NCBI GenBank assembly: GCA_002314875.1
Contig: DCHS01000012.1
Span: 1 to 60,261 of the forward strand
From: Prevotellaceae bacterium UBA1746
Lineage (GTDB): Bacteria > Bacteroidota > Bacteroidia > Bacteroidales > Bacteroidaceae
Direction of reading: 5' to 3'
DNA: 60,261 bases
Shown: piece after piece, positions 27,077-35,226 of the stretch
Numbering within the stretch: the first letter of the stretch is position 1
How the letters are laid out: each line of letters begins with the position of its first letter
Translations under genes and position numbers: made by a program
The notes under the pieces: model-generated
Told to the model about the DNA's origin: nothing
What the model saw: the letters and a program-made list of their open reading frames with translations, nothing else
The model's database searches: none

Positions 27077-28699
27077 TTAAATCTCTTTTTGTGATTTCAA
27101 ATAGTTGATGAAAGCATCAGTCGAAGGAGCAGTCTGCACGTTGATGACATCTGCTGAGGGGAAGAACGCAGGGTGATAGCCATCACCACCGGTTGTCATG
27201 TAATCATCAGCAACGAGGACAAAGGTCGTCTTGTCCTTGATAGGCGTTACCGTTCCGTCTGCTGCTGTATAATACAGACTCTTCACATGGCCTTTCTTAT
27301 CCAAATTCACACCAACGCCAGAAGTCTGAATACGTCCCAACGGACATTCGTTCACACCATATTCCATCAGTTCTTTCAACTGCTTTCCCGTGTAGCGATA
27401 GCACTTCAAAGGATTAGCAAACGGCAGTGCTTCACCCACATCCATCACAGTGATATTACCCTTATAGAAACCAGCGCGAATACTTCCGAAATGACTGACA
27501 CCCACTACGATGTCAGTGTTCAAGAACTTCGCAGTTTCTTCATCTGCACTACGTGCAATCTTCACCGCATTGCGATAAGCATCAGCATAAGATTCGGTAA
27601 CGAGATAGCCAACGCGCGAAACGATTCGATTCTGCGTACGGTCATGCACGATATCTTCTTTAGCATAGGTCAAGACTTCGCTCAAAGGATATCCACGGAA
27701 CAGCGTGGTCTGATATTGCTCTTCTACCTGAGCCTGCAAACGTGCAGCCTTTACACCCAACTGAGCATGAGGATTTACTTTGAAATTTTTAGGGGTAACC
27801 TTGATGCAGCGGCCGGTTTCCAAATCTACATCACACAGCAACATACTGATGTAAATACCATGCCAATAGCCTTGAACAACAGGATAGGGACGCTTGCTGG
27901 GCATGATACCCGCAACCTCAACGTGTGAATGGCCGGAGAAAATACCGTCAATATCATCGCGGTCAAAAGCATAAAGATTGTCTTCATCGGGATCGCTCCA
28001 TGCAATTTCGCCATCTTTCCAATAGGTACTGATGTGCGTTGCGAGCAAATGAACATTGGCTTTCTCCACCTCTTCATAACCTGGCAGATGTTTGATGGAA
28101 TCCAAAACACCGCTGTAGTTGCCATCGAAAGAAAGACCAGTCAAACGGCGAGCGCTGGCCTGCTTAGGGGTATTGCTGGTAATCAGACCAACAACGGAAA
28201 CATTGACTTCGCCACCTTCCTTCAAAGAAACAGGAAGAACTGCCCAGGGCTGGCAGTAATCGGGGATACGGCCGTCCTTACGCATGTTGGCACAGATATA
28301 TTTCATCTCCCAGGAACGGGGACAGATATCGGTACTCTTCCAACGGTCAGCAAGGAGTTCCTGACCTTCATCAAAAGCATGGTTACCGGGAACGCTGTAT
28401 TCGATACCCATATCACGGAACATTTGGGGCATAAGGGACTGCGCACGAGTGGCAGAATAGAAGAAACTGCCGCCAAAATTATCACCGGCTGAAATCGTGA
28501 TATTGTTGGGATAAACCTGTTTCAAACTGTCGAGTGCCTGAACCATCCATGCAGCACCAGGGATATCCTTATTAAAATCTTGGACCAAACCACCATGGAA
28601 ATCGTTGATACAGAATACGGCAACCTGCGCTGTCCTATGTTGAGCAAAAAGTGCTGCAGAGAAAAGTGACGCAGCTAAAAGTAAATGCTTAAAAGTCAT
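27077..28699 (-). CDS. Secreted 5'-nucleotidase/2',3'-cyclic phosphodiesterase family protein
   Basis: This is an exported metallophosphatase of about 540 residues. I start it at the ATG at 28699 (MTFKHLLLAASLFSAALFAQ). The N-terminal calcineurin-like domain has CINDFHGG, SAGDNFGG, PGNHAFDEG, ATHIS and SGHSHVEV. The C-terminal nucleotidase domain (from about 335) includes a substrate-binding segment ending DDYMTTGGDGYHPAF. This domain pair hydrolyses nucleotides, UDP-sugars or cyclic nucleotides in the periplasm. It starts 34 bases after aguB and is followed by the DUF4421 gene with almost no gap. Confidence 0.88.
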   Translation of the reverse strand: MTFKHLLLAASLFSAALFAQHRTAQVAVFCINDFHGGLVQDFNKDIPGAAWMVQALDSLKQVYPNNITISAGDNFGGSFFYSATRAQSLMPQMFRDMGIEYSVPGNHAFDEGQELLADRWKSTDICPRSWEMKYICANMRKDGRIPDYCQPWAVLPVSLKEGGEVNVSVVGLITSNTPKQASARRLTGLSFDGNYSGVLDSIKHLPGYEEVEKANVHLLATHISTYWKDGEIAWSDPDEDNLYAFDRDDIDGIFSGHSHVEVAGIMPSKRPYPVVQGYWHGIYISMLLCDVDLETGRCIKVTPKNFKVNPHAQLGVKAARLQAQVEEQYQTTLFRGYPLSEVLTYAKEDIVHDRTQNRIVSRVGYLVTESYADAYRNAVKIARSADEETAKFLNTDIVVGVSHFGSIRAGFYKGNITVMDVGEALPFANPLKCYRYTGKQLKELMEYGVNECPLGRIQTSGVGVNLDKKGHVKSLYYTAADGTVTPIKDKTTFVLVADDYMTTGGDGYHPAFFPSADVINVQTAPSTDAFINYLKSQKEI

Positions 28700-28733
28700 A
28701 ATGTATAGGTGTTTTCTAGGTTTGGAGATTTGA

Positions 28734-29609
28734 TTAGTCCAAAAAACGATTTGCCAAAGCGGGGAACTCTTCAATGCGACGATCGCGGAGGAAAGGCCAC
28801 CAACGGCGCACATTTTCAGAACGCTTCATATCAACCTCCACAACTTCTACAACTTCTTCGTTCTGGGGAGCACGATAGAGGAATTCACCCTGAGGACCTG
28901 CGATAAACGAGGAACCCCAGAATGTGATGCCACCTGTCTGACCACTGGGATCTGGTTCCCAACCAGTACGATTAACGGTGATGACGGGCAGGCCATTGGC
29001 CACAGCATGACCGCGCTGAACGGTTGTCCACGCTTCACGCTGACGCTCCTGCTCCTCTGGAGTATCGGAACTCTCTGTACCAATTGCAGTGGGATAGATG
29101 AGGAGTTCTGCACCGCGCAACGCCATAAGACGAGCGCCTTCAGGATACCACTGATCCCAGCAAACCTGTACACCAAGACGGCCCACAGAGGTATCGATAG
29201 GTTCAAAGCCGATGTCGCCAGGAGTAAAATAGAATTTCTCGTAGTAGGCAGGATCATCGGGAATGTGCATCTTGCGATAAATACCAGCAATATCACCGTT
29301 TTTCTCAAAGACAACGGCAGTATTGTGATAAAGACCGGGAGCACGGCGTTCGAAAAGACTTGTTACGATGACAACGCCAAAGGCTTTGGCAAGTGCTCCG
29401 TAGAATTCTGTTGAAGGACCTGGAATAGGCTCTGCTAAATCAAAGTTTTCAGTGGACTCTACCTGGCAAAAGTAGAGGGAGTTATGGAGTTCCTGCAACA
29501 CAATGAGTTCGGCACCCTTGCGAGCACCCTCAGCAATGCGCTGGGCGAGTTTGTCACGATTCTGTTGTACATCGGCTGTACAACTCATTTGAATGACGGC
29601 TACTTTCAT
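28734..29609 (-). CDS. aguB: N-carbamoylputrescine amidase
   Basis: This 291-residue cytoplasmic nitrilase-family enzyme converts N-carbamoylputrescine to putrescine, CO2 and ammonia. I use the ATG at 29609 (MKVAVIQMSC). The Glu-Lys-Cys triad sits in LQELHNSLYFCQ, YRKMHIPDD and VQVCWDQWYPE (Cys150). The segment around HIPDDPAYYEKFYFTPGD is characteristic of AguB. Its pathway partner agmatine deiminase lies 3.7 kb away at 33333-34481, with the feo locus between. It heads the minus-strand run of phosphoesterase genes, a link with no obvious metabolic reason. Confidence 0.92.
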   Translation of the reverse strand: MKVAVIQMSCTADVQQNRDKLAQRIAEGARKGAELIVLQELHNSLYFCQVESTENFDLAEPIPGPSTEFYGALAKAFGVVIVTSLFERRAPGLYHNTAVVFEKNGDIAGIYRKMHIPDDPAYYEKFYFTPGDIGFEPIDTSVGRLGVQVCWDQWYPEGARLMALRGAELLIYPTAIGTESSDTPEEQERQREAWTTVQRGHAVANGLPVITVNRTGWEPDPSGQTGGITFWGSSFIAGPQGEFLYRAPQNEEVVEVVEVDMKRSENVRRWWPFLRDRRIEEFPALANRFLD

Positions 29610-29714
29610 AAAGTTGTTTTTCTTATTTTGCAGCGCAAAATTCGTAAAAAAATCCGAAATGACCAAATTAGAGGAGCGAAAAGGCACAAAATCGACCTTT
29701 CTGCTTACTCTGGC

Positions 29715-29732
29715 ATACCCATAAATGGGTAT
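29715..29732. promoter_or_regulatory. Perfect palindrome upstream of feoAB, candidate operator
   Basis: ATACCCAT and ATGGGTAT form a perfect inverted repeat with a 2-base centre. It lies 13 bases upstream of the feoAB -33 element, in the 188-base divergent region shared with aguB. The position suits an activator or repressor dimer. No T run follows, so it is not a terminator. The binding protein is unknown. Confidence 0.5.
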
Positions 29733-29745
29733 TCTTTACGCATAA

Positions 29746-29778
29746 TTTGGATTTTTCAAAAAGAAAACCGTAACTTTG
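29746..29778 (+). promoter_or_regulatory. feoAB promoter
   Basis: TTTG (29746-29749), a 21-base spacer and TAACTTTG (29771-29778) fit the Bacteroidetes consensus. The ATG lies 19 bases after the -7 box, implying a very short leader. Confidence 0.75.
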
Positions 29779-29797
29779 CAAGCAAATATTAGAAGAT

Positions 29798-32134
29798 ATG
29801 ACATTAAAAGATATTGAAATCGGGCAAAGCGTAGAAATCACTGCCGTCGGTGGTGAAGGAGCGCTGCGCCAACATTTTCTTGATATGGGTGTCATTCCCG
29901 GTACCGTCGTCAAGCTCATTAAATATGCTCCCATGGGCGATCCGATGCAGCTCCAATTGCACGGCTATCTCCTCACACTCCGAAAGGACGATGCTGCCAA
30001 AATTGAAGTTACGGAAGATTTCAACGAAAAGGTTCAAGGCGAAGCACCGAAGAGTTCTCTGCCTCACCCAGGTCTTGGTGAGGGCGGTTACCTGTATCAT
30101 GACCCTAGCACAGAACATCCTCTTCCCAAAGAACAAAGCCTGACTTTTGCCCTGGTCGGCAATCAGAACTGTGGTAAAACAACGCTCTTCAACCAATTGA
30201 CGGGCGCCAATCAGCATGTCGGCAATTTTCCTGGCGTTACCGTTGATCGCAAGTCTGGTCCAATCCGTAATCATCCCGATACCGAAGTTACGGATTTACC
30301 TGGCATCTATAGCTTATCCCCCTACTCCGCTGAGGAGATTGTCAGCCGCCAGTTTGTTCTCGATGAACATCCTACGGGTATCATCAATATCGTGGATGCT
30401 ACTAACATCGAGCGCAATCTCTATCTTTCCATGCAGTTAATGGAACTTGGCATTCCAATGGTTTTGGCACTCAACATGATGGATGAAATCAAAGGCAATG
30501 GCGGAACGATCTTAATCAATGAAATGGAACAGGCTCTTGGCATTCCGGTAGTACCCATTTCCGCGGCCAAGAACGAAGGTGTCGAAGAGTTAATCCGACA
30601 CGCTATTCATATTGCCCGTTATCAAGAGTGTCCTCAACGCCAGGACTTTTGTTCTCCAGAGGATCATGGCGGTGCGCTTCACCGTTGTCTGCACGCAGTA
30701 ATGCACTTCATCGAAGATCATGCCAAGAAGGCCGGTCTTCCCATTCGCTTCGCTGCCAGCAAACTCGTCGAAGGCGATCCTCTCATTATGGAAAAACTCC
30801 AGTTGGATGTAAATGAGCAACAGACAATTCGCCATATGCTGAAGCAATTGGAAGAGGAACGCGATCTCGACCCTGCTGCTGCAATGGCAGATATGCGTTT
30901 CAACTTCATCCAGAAACTCTGCGAAAAATGTGTGGTGAAGCCGCGTGAAAGCAAGGAGCAAATACGTTCTGCTGCAATTGACAAGATACTTACCGGCAAA
31001 TATACTGCACTACCTGCATTTATCGCCATCATCGGTCTCATTTTCTTTCTGACTTTCAATGTCGTAGGAGCATGGCTGCAAGATCTACTTCAAACCGGCA
31101 TCGATGCTTTCGTCGCCTGGCTGGATGGTTTTCTGAGTAATATCGCCGTCAACGAAGTGGTGCATTCACTCGTTATAGATGGTATCTGTGCGGGCATTGG
31201 CTCCGTCCTGTCCTTCATGCCGATTATCGTCATCCTGTTCTTCTTCCTTTCGCTACTGGAAGACACCGGTTATATGGCCCGAATTGCATTCGTGATGGAT
31301 AAACTACTGCGAAAGATTGGACTCTCTGGACGCAGCATCGTGCCTATGCTAATCGGTTTCGGTTGCTCTGTTCCTGCCGTGATGTCCACACGAACGCTCC
31401 CCTCTTCCCGTGACCGCCGACTAACGATTATGCTTACGCCTTTCATGTCCTGCACAGCGAAACTACCAATCTATGCTTTCTTCTGCGCGGCATTTTTCCC
31501 TAAGCATGGTGGTCTCGTAATGATTTCATTGTATGTCCTCGGTATCATCGTCGGTATTGCACTTGCTCTTGTTTTCAAAGGTTCTCTCTTCCGCGGTAAG
31601 GCGGTTCCTTTTGTGATGGAACTTCCCTCTTATCGTCTCCCAGGAACGCGCAACGTACTGATGCTGATGTGGGAAAAGGCCAAAGACTTCCTGCAACGTG
31701 CCTTCACCGTCATCTTCCTTGCCAGTATCGCTATCTGGTTCTTCCAGAATTTTGATTTTCACATGACGATGGTTGCTGATGCTTCTGAAAGTATGCTCGC
31801 ACATGTTTCTGGCATCCTTGCTCCTATTTTCCAGCCTCTCGGCTTCGGCGACTGGCGTATGGTCGTAGCTCTCGTCTCTGGTTTTATGGCGAAGGAAAGT
31901 GTTGTAAGTACCCTCGGTGTTCTCTTTACGCCCGAAGCTCTTCAGACTTTGCTTAACACCACAACAACCTATACGCTTCTCGTATTCTGCTTGCTCTACA
32001 CTCCTTGTGTGGCTGCCATCGCTTCTATTCGTCGTGAGCTCGGAGGCCGCTGGGCTCTGTACATCGTTATCGGCCAGTGCGTCGTTGCGTGGATCTGCGC
32101 ATACCTTGTTCACTTACTCCTCTTAATATTATAG
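29798..32134 (+). CDS. feoB: Ferrous iron transporter, FeoA-FeoB fusion
   Basis: This 778-residue inner-membrane Fe(II) transporter starts with an SH3-like FeoA domain (residues 1-75: GEGALRQHFLDMGVIPGTVV). After a linker comes the FeoB GTPase domain, with G1 GNQNCGKTT (121-129), the G3-type DLPG and G4 NMMD. The rest is membrane: GFGCSVPAVMSTRTL and MLTPFMSCTAKLPIYAFF match the two Gate motifs with conserved Cys. FeoA-FeoB fusions are typical of Bacteroidetes. A 45-codon Cys-rich gene follows 7 bases later. A palindrome upstream may mediate iron or oxygen control. Confidence 0.95.
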   Translation: MTLKDIEIGQSVEITAVGGEGALRQHFLDMGVIPGTVVKLIKYAPMGDPMQLQLHGYLLTLRKDDAAKIEVTEDFNEKVQGEAPKSSLPHPGLGEGGYLYHDPSTEHPLPKEQSLTFALVGNQNCGKTTLFNQLTGANQHVGNFPGVTVDRKSGPIRNHPDTEVTDLPGIYSLSPYSAEEIVSRQFVLDEHPTGIINIVDATNIERNLYLSMQLMELGIPMVLALNMMDEIKGNGGTILINEMEQALGIPVVPISAAKNEGVEELIRHAIHIARYQECPQRQDFCSPEDHGGALHRCLHAVMHFIEDHAKKAGLPIRFAASKLVEGDPLIMEKLQLDVNEQQTIRHMLKQLEEERDLDPAAAMADMRFNFIQKLCEKCVVKPRESKEQIRSAAIDKILTGKYTALPAFIAIIGLIFFLTFNVVGAWLQDLLQTGIDAFVAWLDGFLSNIAVNEVVHSLVIDGICAGIGSVLSFMPIIVILFFFLSLLEDTGYMARIAFVMDKLLRKIGLSGRSIVPMLIGFGCSVPAVMSTRTLPSSRDRRLTIMLTPFMSCTAKLPIYAFFCAAFFPKHGGLVMISLYVLGIIVGIALALVFKGSLFRGKAVPFVMELPSYRLPGTRNVLMLMWEKAKDFLQRAFTVIFLASIAIWFFQNFDFHMTMVADASESMLAHVSGILAPIFQPLGFGDWRMVVALVSGFMAKESVVSTLGVLFTPEALQTLLNTTTTYTLLVFCLLYTPCVAAIASIRRELGGRWALYIVIGQCVVAWICAYLVHLLLLIL

Positions 32135-32141
32135 TCAAAAT

Positions 32142-32279
32142 ATGAATATTCCAACTCTAATTGTCCTCGCCTTAATTGCGATTGCCGTATTCTTTTCAAT
32201 AAAGACGTTAAGAAAAACGGGAGGAAAATCTTGTTGCGATTGTAATAGTTGTTGCAAAAATTGTCCTAAAACGCGTTAA
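32142..32279 (+). CDS. FeoB-associated Cys-rich membrane protein (45 aa)
   Basis: ATG at 32142 opens a 45-codon frame, too short for many gene callers. Residues 4-20 are a single hydrophobic segment. After a short Lys/Arg-rich stretch the tail carries six cysteines (31, 32, 34, 37, 38, 41) in a CCDCNSCCKNC arrangement. This matches the small FeoB-associated Cys-rich proteins found beside feoB in many bacteria, though their role is unproven; iron handling or assembly of FeoB is proposed. It begins 7 bases after feoAB, so it is translated from the same mRNA. Confidence 0.88.
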   Translation: MNIPTLIVLALIAIAVFFSIKTLRKTGGKSCCDCNSCCKNCPKTR

Positions 32280-32336
32280 ATTTAACATTTTAAATCTTTT
32301 TAAGAGAAAAAACTTTTTAAAAATTGAAAGTTTTGC

Positions 32337-32344
32337 TACTTTTG
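32337..32344 (+). promoter_or_regulatory. -7 promoter box of the barrel protein gene
   Basis: TACTTTTG fits TAnnTTTG, 59 bases before the ATG at 32404. The upstream DNA is AT-rich without a clear -33 box. The gene may therefore be transcribed separately from feoAB. Confidence 0.5.
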
Positions 32345-32403
32345 CCAGCGAAAAGAAAAGGTTAAAGGCCTTGTTAAAATTAACAATAAAAACGAACAGA
32401 AAC

Positions 32404-33171
32404 ATGAAAACTATCAGTACACTCATTCTTACCGCAATCTTTGCAACTTGCAGCTTGGGCGCTAACGCTCAGTCTTGGTCCTCAAACAGCAGAACCAGAG
32501 CGCCTCATGAGAACTCTGCCTATTTCAAGAATAAGAACCACTCTCATTATCGCAATAATTGGAGCCGCAACAATTGGGGGCACCATGATTTCTATTATGA
32601 TACCTATTGTCCGATTACATTCGAAGTAGGCTATGTCAACAAGCGCTTTGCTCCGAACTATAGTCTCCTCAGCCAAAATCTTTGGAGTTCCAATAACGGT
32701 GCTCTCAACGGCTTTCAGATAGGTTTCGCTTTCCAGCCTACCTCCAACAGTGGTGTTGGTCTCCGTACGGGTATGTTCTACGAATTCTACTGTTCTGCGG
32801 GTAACGGCGTAAAATCTGCAGGTTATAACAACTTCACAGAGCACGACCTCTACTTCCCTTTCCAGTTTGCCTACAACCTCCCGGTTTCTCCCGATGTTGA
32901 CATCAATTTCTTCACGGGTCTCGGCTTCAACCTCGCCGTAACGGGTGTTTATCGCAATTGGGGAACTAACGGTTACAGTTATCGTCAGGAATATGGTAAC
33001 AATTATCTTCCTGACCGCATCAATGCCATGTGGGAATTCGGTGCAAATGTGCGCTACAACCACTTGCAGTTCGGTATGAGCTATGGTATCGGCATGAACG
33101 ACCAAGAACTCCAGTATGATTCAAGAACACGTCAGGATAAGTTCACGCTTTCCGCAGCATATGTATTCTAA
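32404..33171 (+). CDS. Outer-membrane beta-barrel protein (porin-like)
   Basis: This 255-residue protein is started at the ATG at 32404 (signal peptide MKTISTLILTAIFATCSLGANAQ). The mature N-terminus is rich in His, Asn and Ser (NKNHSHYRNNWSRNNWGHHD), then alternating strands lead to a C-terminal FTLSAAYVF ending in Phe, as expected of an outer-membrane barrel. Function is unknown. It sits just downstream of the feo genes, and the His-rich N-terminus could bind metal, but this is speculation from position and composition. A repeat cluster and a bidirectional terminator follow. Confidence 0.7.
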   Translation: MKTISTLILTAIFATCSLGANAQSWSSNSRTRAPHENSAYFKNKNHSHYRNNWSRNNWGHHDFYYDTYCPITFEVGYVNKRFAPNYSLLSQNLWSSNNGALNGFQIGFAFQPTSNSGVGLRTGMFYEFYCSAGNGVKSAGYNNFTEHDLYFPFQFAYNLPVSPDVDINFFTGLGFNLAVTGVYRNWGTNGYSYRQEYGNNYLPDRINAMWEFGANVRYNHLQFGMSYGIGMNDQELQYDSRTRQDKFTLSAAYVF

Positions 33172-33172
33172 T

Positions 33173-33246
33173 GGTTTATACGCTTCGCTGGGGTTATAAT
33201 GCTACGCTAAGTTTATAGAGTTTATAACGCTTCGCTAGGTTTATAG
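33173..33246. repeat. Cluster of GGTTTATACGCTTCGCT-type repeats
   Basis: GGTTTATACGCTTCGCT (33173-33189) is the exact reverse complement of the AGCGAAGCGTATAAACC unit repeated after the FadL-type gene. Degenerate copies follow at about 33191-33210 and 33220-33246. In both places the repeats abut the 3' end of an outer-membrane protein gene. Confidence 0.75.
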
Positions 33247-33296
33247 CCCAGTAGCCATATAAACTTTCTAATAAACCATTAAACCCCATAAACAAT

Positions 33297-33329
33297 AAAA
33301 GGACCAGCTCGTTTTGAGCTGGTCCTTTT
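33297..33329. terminator. Bidirectional terminator between barrel gene and aguA
   Basis: AAAAGGACCAGCTC and GAGCTGGTCCTTTT form a perfect 14-bp stem around GTTTT, with T-rich tails on both strands. It lies three bases from the aguA stop codon and so serves both convergent genes. Confidence 0.9.
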
Positions 33330-33332
33330 ATT

Positions 33333-34481
33333 TCACATCACCCCTCGTGGGAACTGCATCGTACAGCAGTGGAGACTTCCGTGCTGACGAATCAGTGAGC
33401 GGCAATCTACTGTGACTATTTCATGATGTGGGAAAGCCTTCTGCAACTGCTTTACCGCTCGTTCATCATTATAGGGCTGATTATAGACAGGCAAGAGAAC
33501 AGCCTCGTTCATAATCAAAAAATTAGCATAGGTTGCTGGGAGACGTTCACCATCCTCATCATAGCAAGCATCGGCCATGGGAAGGGGGATGAGAGTATAA
33601 GGTTGATTGTCTGCTGTGCGGAAGGATTGCAATTCTTCTTCCATTGCCTTTAATGCCTCGTAGTGCATATCTTCCTTATCATCACATTTAACATAAGCGA
33701 TGACAGAGGGAGAACACAGACGGGCAAGGGTATCAATATGGCTGTCTGTATCATCACCAGCAAGGAAGCCGTGGTTCAGCCAGAGAAAGCGTTCTGCTCC
33801 GAAACGATCACGGAGGATCATCTCTACCTGACTCTTATTAACCTCGGGAACGATATCTCCCTCACGGCGACGATTCTCGTTGAGCAGACACTCTGCTGTC
33901 GTCAGGATAGTTCCCAGGCCATCGCTTTCAATGGCACCACCTTCCAATTCAAAGTCTAAGCAATCAACATATTTTCCAGTGAAGACATCGCCCGCTTCTG
34001 CTAAATGGCGATTAATTTCGTTATCAAAAGTCGCCTCAAACTTTCCGCCCCAGCCATTGAAACGAAAATCCAGAAGTTCAGCACCATTGGTTCCGAGAAC
34101 CGTCAGGAATCCATGATCTCGCGCCCAGGTGTCATTCGTAGGACATTCAAAAAAACGGACATTGTCAATCACTGTTCCTGGAAATCTTTTCGCCAGAAGA
34201 GCACGAACAGCCCCAGGTTCTGGTGTAACAATAAGGAGCGGCTCACGCACGGCGATTTCATATGCCATACGGATATAAGTTTCTGTCACTTCTTCAAGCA
34301 TATAGTTCCAATCCGTACCAGCGTGGGGCCAGGTTAACTGCACACCACTCTGCGCTGCCCACTCAGCGGGGAGCGTACGACGAAGACGACGAACATCCGG
34401 TTCGTTGGACATTTCCTGCATGAGTTTCTCGAGATTAATATCTGCAGTTGGAGTCTTGGGAGGAAGAGCAATAAGAGGCAT
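33333..34481 (-). CDS. aguA: Agmatine deiminase
   Basis: This 382-residue cytoplasmic enzyme of the guanidino-modifying superfamily hydrolyses agmatine to N-carbamoylputrescine and ammonia. Recognisable blocks are TWPHAGTDWNYML, CPTNDTWARDHGFL, FELEGGAIESDGLGTIL, DDTDSHIDTLARL and the catalytic Cys372 in SLHCCTMQFPRG. Its product is the substrate of AguB at 28734-29609. The ATG at 34481 is only about 18 bases from a -7 box; a Met at codon 21 or 24 is an alternative start. It appears monocistronic. Confidence 0.92.
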   Translation of the reverse strand: MPLIALPPKTPTADINLEKLMQEMSNEPDVRRLRRTLPAEWAAQSGVQLTWPHAGTDWNYMLEEVTETYIRMAYEIAVREPLLIVTPEPGAVRALLAKRFPGTVIDNVRFFECPTNDTWARDHGFLTVLGTNGAELLDFRFNGWGGKFEATFDNEINRHLAEAGDVFTGKYVDCLDFELEGGAIESDGLGTILTTAECLLNENRRREGDIVPEVNKSQVEMILRDRFGAERFLWLNHGFLAGDDTDSHIDTLARLCSPSVIAYVKCDDKEDMHYEALKAMEEELQSFRTADNQPYTLIPLPMADACYDEDGERLPATYANFLIMNEAVLLPVYNQPYNDERAVKQLQKAFPHHEIVTVDCRSLIRQHGSLHCCTMQFPRGVM

Positions 34482-34498
34482 AGTGTCTAATTTTTCTG

Positions 34499-34506
34499 CA
34501 AAGATA
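34499..34506 (-). promoter_or_regulatory. aguA -7 promoter box
   Basis: TATCTTTG on the minus strand fits TAnnTTTG and lies 17 bases before the ATG, implying a leader of about 10 bases. No -33 box was found at the usual spacing. Confidence 0.5.
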
Positions 34507-34540
34507 CAAGATTTCTTACAAACGGGATAAAGAAAAAGGG

Positions 34541-34575
34541 AAAAAAAACATCGAAGCCCCGAAAAGCCTCGATGT
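34541..34575 (-). terminator. Terminator of the TonB receptor/calycin operon
   Basis: On the minus strand ACATCGAGGC and GCTTCGATGT pair (with one internal mismatch) and are followed by eight T. It lies 25 bases beyond the stop codon at 34600. Confidence 0.8.
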
Positions 34576-34599
34576 CAGCTATGATAAGAAGGAAATTCC

Positions 34600-35205
34600 T
34601 TATTTTGCGATGAACTTACGACCGTTAGCCATGTACATCTGACCCTTCACGGGAGCAATGACACGACGACCGCTAAGATCATAGCAGGTGGCAGAATTTG
34701 CATTCGTTTGGATATTCTGAATGCCCTCAGGATCAAAGGCCTTTGCCTTTATCGTGTAAGTAATTTCACCAGGCATAGATCCATATTTATAGGTTGCGCT
34801 GAAATCGAAAGAGGTTTCAGCAAACAGAATCTTTCCGTAGCTGATTTTTCCAACGAAAACCTTGTCGCCCTTTTCCGTAGTAATGGTTTCATTAATAGCC
34901 TGTTCTTCGGTTAAATTCACGCCAAAAGCATCAGCATCGTATGCATAGGTTGCATTATGAATGGTAAAGGCAGGAATGGTCATACCCATCTGGGTAAACG
35001 TCAAGGCTGGGAGAGTAATGTCAGCGACATCACCGTCTTTTGTCTGGACAATAATGGTATCGGAAGGATTCGTCTGTGAAACTTCAACGCCCATAAAAGT
35101 TCCTCCGAAAGTAGCCTCACCCACAAAGGTAATGGCATTATCGTACTGCGCCATAGCGGAAAGCGAAAGTAGCATCGCTGCAAAAAGAGTAAAGATTTTT
35201 TTCAT
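34600..35205 (-). CDS. Secreted calycin-like protein with C-terminal sorting motif
   Basis: This 201-residue exported protein starts at ATG 35205 (signal peptide MKKIFTLFAAMLLSLSAMAQ). The body is beta-rich and resembles the calycin-like family of Bacteroidetes, small barrels that may bind hydrophobic ligands. The tail (CYDLSGRRVIAPVKGQMYMA) is a sorting-type signal. It starts 21 bases after the TonB-dependent receptor gene, so the two are probably one operon and may cooperate in capturing the same ligand. The ligand is unknown. Confidence 0.72.
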   Translation of the reverse strand: MKKIFTLFAAMLLSLSAMAQYDNAITFVGEATFGGTFMGVEVSQTNPSDTIIVQTKDGDVADITLPALTFTQMGMTIPAFTIHNATYAYDADAFGVNLTEEQAINETITTEKGDKVFVGKISYGKILFAETSFDFSATYKYGSMPGEITYTIKAKAFDPEGIQNIQTNANSATCYDLSGRRVIAPVKGQMYMANGRKFIAK

Positions 35206-35226
35206 ATTTAATTTTTTGATTTTCAA

